Origin: Planctomycetota bacterium
GTDB lineage: Bacteria > Planctomycetota > Planctomycetia > Pirellulales > Pirellulaceae
Length of the DNA stretch: 36,591 bases
Assembly (NCBI GenBank): GCA_963204965.1
Contig: CAUJKA010000153.1
Location: 1 to 36,591 of the forward strand
Direction: 5' to 3'
Part shown: in pieces, positions 31,631 to 36,591 of the stretch
Position numbering within the stretch: position 1 is the stretch's first letter
Layout of the letters: every line of letters starts with the position of its first letter
Position numbers and translations under genes: made by a program
Notes under the pieces: generated by a model
What the model saw: only the letters and a program-made list of their open reading frames with translations
The model's database searches: none
What the model was told of the DNA's origin: nothing

Positions 31631-34117
31631 ATGTTGCGATACCTTCGCCTGGTAGCTTCGATTGCAGTTGTCTTGATGACTTGCGGTTCTTTCACGACTG
31701 CATTTTCTCAGGATGCTCAAACATCCAACGACTCAATTCTTGCGACGTTAAAGCAAAACTGCTTTGACTGTCATGGAGATGGAGCCAGCGAAGGCAACTT
31801 CAAGTTAGACGATTTGCTGAGTCAACCCGCTTCTGAGCAATCTCATCAAGCTTGGTGGAAGGTGTTAGCCAATGTTCGAGCGGGAACGATGCCTCCGCCC
31901 TCCGCTGTTACTAAGCTCAGTAAGCAACAAGTCGATGTACTCGCGGAGTGGATCAAATTTGAGGCGATGCAAATCGACAAGAGTCATCCAGATCCCGGTC
32001 GAGTGACTTTGCGAAGGCTGAATCGCCGCGAGTATGCGAATACGATTCGCGATTTGATGGGAGTGGACTTCAACGCTGACATCGCATTCCCTCCCGATGA
32101 CACGGGATTTGGATTTGATAACGTCGGTGATGCACTCAGCCTTTCTCCGATGGTGGTTGAAAAATTCCTGGCCGCAGCTTCTCAGATCGTCAATGAAGCT
32201 GTACCAAAGGTCAACTACGAAATCCCCGAGCAACGCTTTCGAGCGTTTGACATTCGCGGAGAAGGTGGACGCAATGCCGACAACATGCGCATGAACAATT
32301 CACAGCGAGTGAGCTGTCAATTTGAGATTGCAGATCCAGGCCAATACGAGCTTGAGATTACCTTCAAATCAGGTGGCTCGTTCGAATTCTCGCCGCAACG
32401 GTGCAAAGTTGTTTGTCGCTTGGAAGACCAGGAGCTGTTCTCGGGAGAGTACGGCTGGGATGAATCCAAGCGAGACCGACGCAGCTTTAACAAGGATTGG
32501 CAGCCCGGAAAGTATCGGCTCGATTTCGAAATGACGCCAATCGAACTGACCGAAAAGCCCCAAGAGAACTCCTTCGCTGAGTTAGATGTGGAATCAGTTG
32601 TGGTGCGAGGCCCCACGGATCGCCGCTACTGGAAGCACCCCAGGGGCTACGATCGAGTCTTCACGCGCGACAAAGCCCCCGAAGACGCACAGGGGCAAGC
32701 TGATTATGCTCGCGAGATCTTTCGCAGGTTTGGTGAACGAGCGTTTCGCCGACCGATTGATGACAGTTCTTTGGAACGATTGGTTACTATCGTCCAGCAG
32801 TACAACCAACAACCTGGAGCGACCTTTGAATCGTCCGTAGCGCATGCGCTGGTACCCATGTTGGCCTCGCCTAGATTTCTCTTTCGAATCGAAGAGCCAA
32901 ACTTCTATCCGCAGGACGAGCCCTTTCCGCTAGTCGATGAATATGCCCTGGCTTCTCGACTATCTTATTTTCTTTGGTCGACAATGCCCGATGATGAACT
33001 GTTTCATTTGGCTAGGCACGGACGACTTCGGGAGCAACTTCGACCTACGATTGCTCGAATGTTATCTGACCCGAAGTCAAAGTCGCTCGTGAGGAACTTT
33101 GTTGGGCAGTGGCTAAGAACTCGCGATGTTGAAAAGATTTCGATCGACCCTATCGCCGTGTACGGGTTACAGTCCGAGTATGACGAGTTGCTAAAGTTTA
33201 TTCGTACCAATCGACAGGGACGGCGATCGGCAACGCCCGGAGCTCCAGTCGATCCGGAAGCTGAAAAACGACGCAATCGTTTTCAAGAACTAAGGAAGAT
33301 CCAGGAAAGATGGGATGCTGAAGTTCGTACTGCGATGCGTCGTGAGACAGAAATGCTGTTTGAGTTTATAGCGAACGAGAACCGCGACTTGGCCGAAGTC
33401 ATCGATCCGGGCTATACGTTTCTTAATGAACGCTTAGCAGCTCATTACGGCATCGAAGGCGTGAAGGGTCAGGAGATGCGTCGCGTCGAATTGCCTGCCG
33501 ACAGCCTTCGCGGTGGCATTCTAACTCAAGGCACGATGCTGACTGTCACGTCCAATCCGACCAGAACTTCACCCGTCAAGCGAGGATTGTACGTCTTAGA
33601 GAATGTGCTTGGGACACCGACGCCACCTGCGCCTCCCAATGTCCCAGCTTTGGAAGATTCTTCGAACAAGTTCGGTGGTCGCGAGCCGAGCTTGAAAGAA
33701 CTACTTGCCGCGCACCGCGAAGATGCGCTATGCTCATCATGCCACTCGCGCATGGACCCACTGGGGATCGCTTTAGAGAACTTCGATGCCTTAGGAGCAT
33801 GGCGTGAGAAAGAAAAGGACCAGCCGATCGACGCGAGCGGCCAGTTGATTACCGGCGAAAAGTTTCAAGACTTTCGCGAATTGCGAAAGATCATCGCAAC
33901 GGAAAGACGAGAGGATTTTTATCGCTGTATCTCGCAGAAAATGTTAGTCTATGCCTTGGGTCGCGGTATCGACTACTATGATGAGTACACTCTGGATCTC
34001 TTGGTCGAGCAATTAACAAGCCACAGTGGTAAGTTTGAAGAGTTGATCTATGGGATCATTCAATCGCCCGCGTTCCAACGACAACGGCGGATCGAGCCCA
34101 GCCTTCAAGGCGGATGA
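31631..34117 (+). CDS. Planctomycete cytochrome-c-like DUF1587/DUF1595/DUF1592/DUF1588/DUF1585 protein
   Basis: 828-aa exported protein. A signal peptide (LRLVASIAVVLMTCGSFTTA, cut near 25-27) is followed by C44-FD-C47-H48, a haem-c-type motif. DUF1587 (LRRLNRREYANTIRDLMGV, from about 126) leads to a beta-sandwich region; DUF1595 is marked by FRRPIDDSSLERLV, then come DUF1592 (SRLSYFLWSTMPDDELF), DUF1588 with a second motif C701-SS-C704-H705 (RMDPLGIALENFDALG), and DUF1585 (YALGRGIDYYDEYTLDLLVEQL, two pieces). This is the full planctomycete architecture. It is thought to be a periplasmic c-type cytochrome oxidoreductase, but no reaction is proven. ATG at 31631; the DUF1552 gene follows after 58 bp, an often seen pair. 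I rate the family as sure, the function as open. Confidence 0.95.
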   Translation: MLRYLRLVASIAVVLMTCGSFTTAFSQDAQTSNDSILATLKQNCFDCHGDGASEGNFKLDDLLSQPASEQSHQAWWKVLANVRAGTMPPPSAVTKLSKQQVDVLAEWIKFEAMQIDKSHPDPGRVTLRRLNRREYANTIRDLMGVDFNADIAFPPDDTGFGFDNVGDALSLSPMVVEKFLAAASQIVNEAVPKVNYEIPEQRFRAFDIRGEGGRNADNMRMNNSQRVSCQFEIADPGQYELEITFKSGGSFEFSPQRCKVVCRLEDQELFSGEYGWDESKRDRRSFNKDWQPGKYRLDFEMTPIELTEKPQENSFAELDVESVVVRGPTDRRYWKHPRGYDRVFTRDKAPEDAQGQADYAREIFRRFGERAFRRPIDDSSLERLVTIVQQYNQQPGATFESSVAHALVPMLASPRFLFRIEEPNFYPQDEPFPLVDEYALASRLSYFLWSTMPDDELFHLARHGRLREQLRPTIARMLSDPKSKSLVRNFVGQWLRTRDVEKISIDPIAVYGLQSEYDELLKFIRTNRQGRRSATPGAPVDPEAEKRRNRFQELRKIQERWDAEVRTAMRRETEMLFEFIANENRDLAEVIDPGYTFLNERLAAHYGIEGVKGQEMRRVELPADSLRGGILTQGTMLTVTSNPTRTSPVKRGLYVLENVLGTPTPPAPPNVPALEDSSNKFGGREPSLKELLAAHREDALCSSCHSRMDPLGIALENFDALGAWREKEKDQPIDASGQLITGEKFQDFRELRKIIATERREDFYRCISQKMLVYALGRGIDYYDEYTLDLLVEQLTSHSGKFEELIYGIIQSPAFQRQRRIEPSLQGG

Positions 34118-34175
34118 TCAGAACCTGAATCGTCGATCTTTATCAGATCAACCAAAGCAGTTAAAGAATCCTAAT

Positions 34176-35585
34176 ATGTCGCAGTCTCACAGCAGTCAAC
34201 AGTCGCAATCATCCAGCTCCGCTGTGCCTAAGTTCGATCGCCGAACTTTGTTGAATCGATCCTTGCTGAGAGGTCTAGGTGCCGCGATCGCGCTGCCTCA
34301 TTTGGAAACCTTTGCATGTTCTCCGTTGACCAACAGCACATTGGCACCGGCGACGACACCTTCAGGTATGCCGCTTCGTATGGCATTCATTTCTATTCCA
34401 AACGGTGTCCAACAGAACCACTGGTTTCCAACGGGTGAAGCTAGCGAGTTCAACTTGAATTCGACGATGCAAGGCTTGGCGCATCTTAAAGACCAAGTCC
34501 AAGTGATCGGTGGACTGAAGCATGAGAATGCTACTGCAGGCCGGGATGGAGCAGGCGATCACGCTCGAGCAAGCGCGACATTCTTGACTGGAGCCCGAGC
34601 ACGCAAGACAGCCGGCTCGGACATCTTTGTAGGAACCTCCGTGGATCAGATGGCCGCCAAGAGCGTAGGCCAAGCGACTCGCTTTCCATCCTTAGAGCTC
34701 ACCTGCGACGCGATTCGCAATTCGGGCGGTTGCGATTCGGGATACGCCTGTGCTTATCAATACAACCTATCGTGGAGTTCGCCAACGACGCCAGTTACTC
34801 CCGATGCAAATCCTCGTTCCGTGTTTGAGCGATTGTTTGGAGCAGGCACTCCCGAAGAGCGCAGCAAGAACTACTTGATGCGGCAATCGACTCAAAAGTC
34901 AATTCTTGATTTCGTGCTGGAAGATACCAAGAGCATCCAACGACAATTGAGTTCTAATGACCTGAAGAAACTGGACGAATACCTTGTGGGAGTTCGCGAG
35001 ATCGAACTTCGACTCAACTCGGCCACACAATTCAGTAGCATTCCCAATCCGCAACTCGCGACGCCCGATGGCATTCCACCGGTATTTGCTGAACACATCG
35101 ACATCATGTTCGATATGATGGCTCTGGCCTTCCAAACCGATTCAACTCGTATAGCAACACTTATTTTGGCCTACGACGGATCGAATCGAACATTCCCTGA
35201 GATTGGCATCGCCGAGGGCCATCATCACCTGACGCACTACCAAACTGTCCCAGAGCTTGCGGCGAAAGTGGCTCGCATTGATCAGTTCTACATCGACCGC
35301 TTTGCGAGGTTCTTGGATCGATTGAATAAGATGCAGGATTCGGACGGCAGTAGCATGCTCCACAATTCGATGATTGTTTATGGTGGTGCGATAGCCGACG
35401 GCAACCGACACAGTCATGACAACCTACCTGTGTTGCTTGCGGGTCGAGCTGGCGGACAATATTCTGCTGGCCGCTACCTCAAGGTTCCCGATCAGCCGAT
35501 GTCCAATCTCTTCGTCTCCATGCTCAACCATTTTGGCTGTCCGACCAAGACATTCGGCGATTCCGACGGCGAAGTTAAACTGTAA
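34176..35585 (+). CDS. DUF1552 family exported protein
   Basis: 469 aa from ATG at 34176; the frame extends to 34050 within the upstream gene, but the N-terminus typical of this family (KFDRRTLLNRSLLRGLGAAIALPHLE, two pieces) starts after this ATG. It carries a twin-arginine-like signal (R22-R23, then a hydrophobic GLGAAIAL). The body shows conserved DUF1552 features: RMAFISIPNGVQQNHWFPTG, VIGGLKHENATAGRDGAGDHAR, DEYLVGVREIELRL and a His-rich centre AEGHHHLTHYQ, a possible metal site. The fold may relate to the sulfatase/alkaline-phosphatase type, but this is inference. It is paired with the DUF1592-type cytochrome upstream, suggesting a shared exported complex. Confidence 0.93.
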   Translation: MSQSHSSQQSQSSSSAVPKFDRRTLLNRSLLRGLGAAIALPHLETFACSPLTNSTLAPATTPSGMPLRMAFISIPNGVQQNHWFPTGEASEFNLNSTMQGLAHLKDQVQVIGGLKHENATAGRDGAGDHARASATFLTGARARKTAGSDIFVGTSVDQMAAKSVGQATRFPSLELTCDAIRNSGGCDSGYACAYQYNLSWSSPTTPVTPDANPRSVFERLFGAGTPEERSKNYLMRQSTQKSILDFVLEDTKSIQRQLSSNDLKKLDEYLVGVREIELRLNSATQFSSIPNPQLATPDGIPPVFAEHIDIMFDMMALAFQTDSTRIATLILAYDGSNRTFPEIGIAEGHHHLTHYQTVPELAAKVARIDQFYIDRFARFLDRLNKMQDSDGSSMLHNSMIVYGGAIADGNRHSHDNLPVLLAGRAGGQYSAGRYLKVPDQPMSNLFVSMLNHFGCPTKTFGDSDGEVKL

Positions 35586-35590
35586 CTTTA

Positions 35591-35634
35591 GCTAAGTCAG
35601 AAAGACTCGTCAGCCTGTTCGCGAACTGACTAGC
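35591..35634. terminator. Candidate bidirectional hairpin between convergent genes
   Basis: GCTAAGTCAG (35591-35600) can pair with CTGACTAGC (35626-35634) with one bulged base. It lies between the DUF1552 stop and the DyP stop codon (35630-35632) and overlaps the latter. No T-run follows, so it is a weak terminator candidate. Confidence 0.35.
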
Positions 35635-36591
35635 TTGCCAAAACATCCTTTATGGTTGAAATGGTCGGCGCAAAGAAATAGCCGCCCCCAGTGGGAACGA
35701 CCCACTCGTCCTCGAAATGGATACGAATTGGGCCGGAAGGGGTTGGAAAGTCGATGAATCGCTCGCGGCTGGGCGGATTGCCATTGGCCCCGATGATCGG
35801 ATCATATCCGCCCAAATTAGGTTGGACCGCAGAGTTGCTCCAACGTCGCTGAATGAACTCAAACTGATTTTCGATCGAACTAGAGTACGAAACGAACATC
35901 AGTCCTCGCTCGCACTCCCGGACAGACTTGCTGGGCCTTTTCACCCCAATAAGCGGCTTGCCAAATGGTATTCCGCGTCGCAACAGGTGGCGTGTAACGC
36001 TATCGTGTGGCTTACCCATATCAGTGGCGGAATCACGCGGATTTACTTTGCGTATATGGGCAAAGTGGGGACAAACCTGCGCCAGAAAATCGGCCTTTGC
36101 GTTGGCGTGCGTATCACCTGGATAACCCGGGATTGGATGCAATTGGCTAGGACGTGTGTCATCGTCATAGATGAAGTGATTGTTAGCAAAGTCATCCTCA
36201 GCCAAACGAGGATCATCAGCGATCGGTGACCTCAACAATGGTGCACCGCTGGGCCATCGCCCTACCAGCATGGAAGCGAACTTCTGCGAATCGATGCCAA
36301 CTTTACTGGCCGCTGCACAAACAAACTTCCAAAACATGGGTACATCTTGGCGAAGACGTCGAATAACAAGAAACGACCCGCGGTTCGCCCAAGCGGGAAA
36401 CGCTAACGATTCCGACAAGGGCTCCGCTAAGTCCTCGGCGCTTTGTTGCTTCTCACCAAGCAGGAACTGTCCAGGCCACACCAACTGTTGACCGGGCTTT
36501 GCAAAGTACTTGCTGCGTTCATCAGTATGCGCGATGTAACGCGGAGTAATATAATCACCGGGCAAACTCGACAATTTGCCGCGAATCCCAG
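35630..36591 (-). CDS. DyP-type peroxidase, N-terminal part cut by window edge
   Basis: Haem peroxidase of the dye-decolourising family; the frame is open to the window end, so about 320 C-terminal residues are present and the true start is outside. A TTG at 36574 is not credible as a start. Visible marks: PGQFLLGEK, the proximal haem-ligand region CPHFAHIRKVNPRD (His), the essential Arg in RHLLRRGIPFG, and LMFVSYSSSIENQFEFIQRRW near the end. The catalytic Asp motif (GxxDG) normally lies before the PGQFLLG segment and must be further upstream. Such enzymes oxidise dyes or lignin-like phenols with peroxide. It converges with the DUF1552 gene, 44 bp apart. Confidence 0.92.
   Translation of the reverse strand, partial: GIRGKLSSLPGDYITPRYIAHTDERSKYFAKPGQQLVWPGQFLLGEKQQSAEDLAEPLSESLAFPAWANRGSFLVIRRLRQDVPMFWKFVCAAASKVGIDSQKFASMLVGRWPSGAPLLRSPIADDPRLAEDDFANNHFIYDDDTRPSQLHPIPGYPGDTHANAKADFLAQVCPHFAHIRKVNPRDSATDMGKPHDSVTRHLLRRGIPFGKPLIGVKRPSKSVRECERGLMFVSYSSSIENQFEFIQRRWSNSAVQPNLGGYDPIIGANGNPPSRERFIDFPTPSGPIRIHFEDEWVVPTGGGYFFAPTISTIKDVLAS

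Overview
The window looks like a chromosomal segment of a planctomycete, most likely a Pirellulaceae-type organism. The main evidence is the family content: a paired DUF1587/1595/1592/1588/1585 cytochrome-c-like protein and DUF1552 protein, a large membrane Ser/Thr kinase with a WD40 sensor half, an FG-GAP/VCBS lipoprotein carrying a CxxCH haem motif, a eukaryote-like long IleS, and many short palindromic elements in roomy intergenic gaps. Base composition looks moderate (about 50-55% GC by eye). No rRNA, phage gene, transposase or CRISPR array was seen.

Layout. 1-3896 (minus): ileS followed after 4 bp by purN, which runs off the left edge. 3897-4441: repeat-rich gap with eleven tandem heptamers. 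4442-10108: small PHA-granule-like protein, family-4 glycosyltransferase, convergent phytanoyl-CoA dioxygenase-like enzyme, SAM-methyltransferase-like protein and recJ. 10109-14289: a small accessory island between the convergent 3' ends of recJ and thrC. It holds only poorly characterised minus-strand genes (SMI1/KNR4-like protein, zinc-ribbon membrane protein, a small two-helix membrane ORF without a normal start codon, an orphan antitoxin-like protein, a hypothetical), and is bracketed by two direct copies of a ~50-bp repeat. 14290-18159 (minus): tRNA-Thr(CGT), then a TPR protein ending in two RNA-polymerase alpha-CTD domains, tgt and thrC. 18502-20055: FG-GAP cytochrome-like lipoprotein. 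20312-23556: tandem glycine riboswitch, gcvP and a strong terminator. 23706-27448: two overlapping M14-type carboxypeptidase genes, the first having lost all its zinc ligands. 27453-30857 (minus): kinase-WD40 protein; 31018-31452 (minus): YjbQ/UPF0047 protein. 31631-35585: DUF1592-type plus DUF1552 pair, then a convergent DyP-type peroxidase that runs off the right edge.

How the genes work together. The best-supported regulatory circuit is glycine sensing: two adjacent aptamers precede gcvP, and a 9-nt segment just upstream of its ribosome-binding site is perfectly complementary to the P1 3' side of aptamer 2, which suggests translational ON control by glycine. The block 14290-18159 links translation and threonine: tRNA-Thr, a tRNA-modifying enzyme and threonine synthase lie on one strand with a putative transcription-related TPR/alpha-CTD protein. 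The right-hand third is envelope-oriented: secreted peptidase-like pair, membrane kinase, exported cytochrome-like proteins and a haem peroxidase.

Most worth a second look: the TPR plus double alpha-CTD protein, the coupled dead/active M14 pair, the riboswitch expression platform, the repeat-bracketed island, and the TAATT junction with a possible ATT start.
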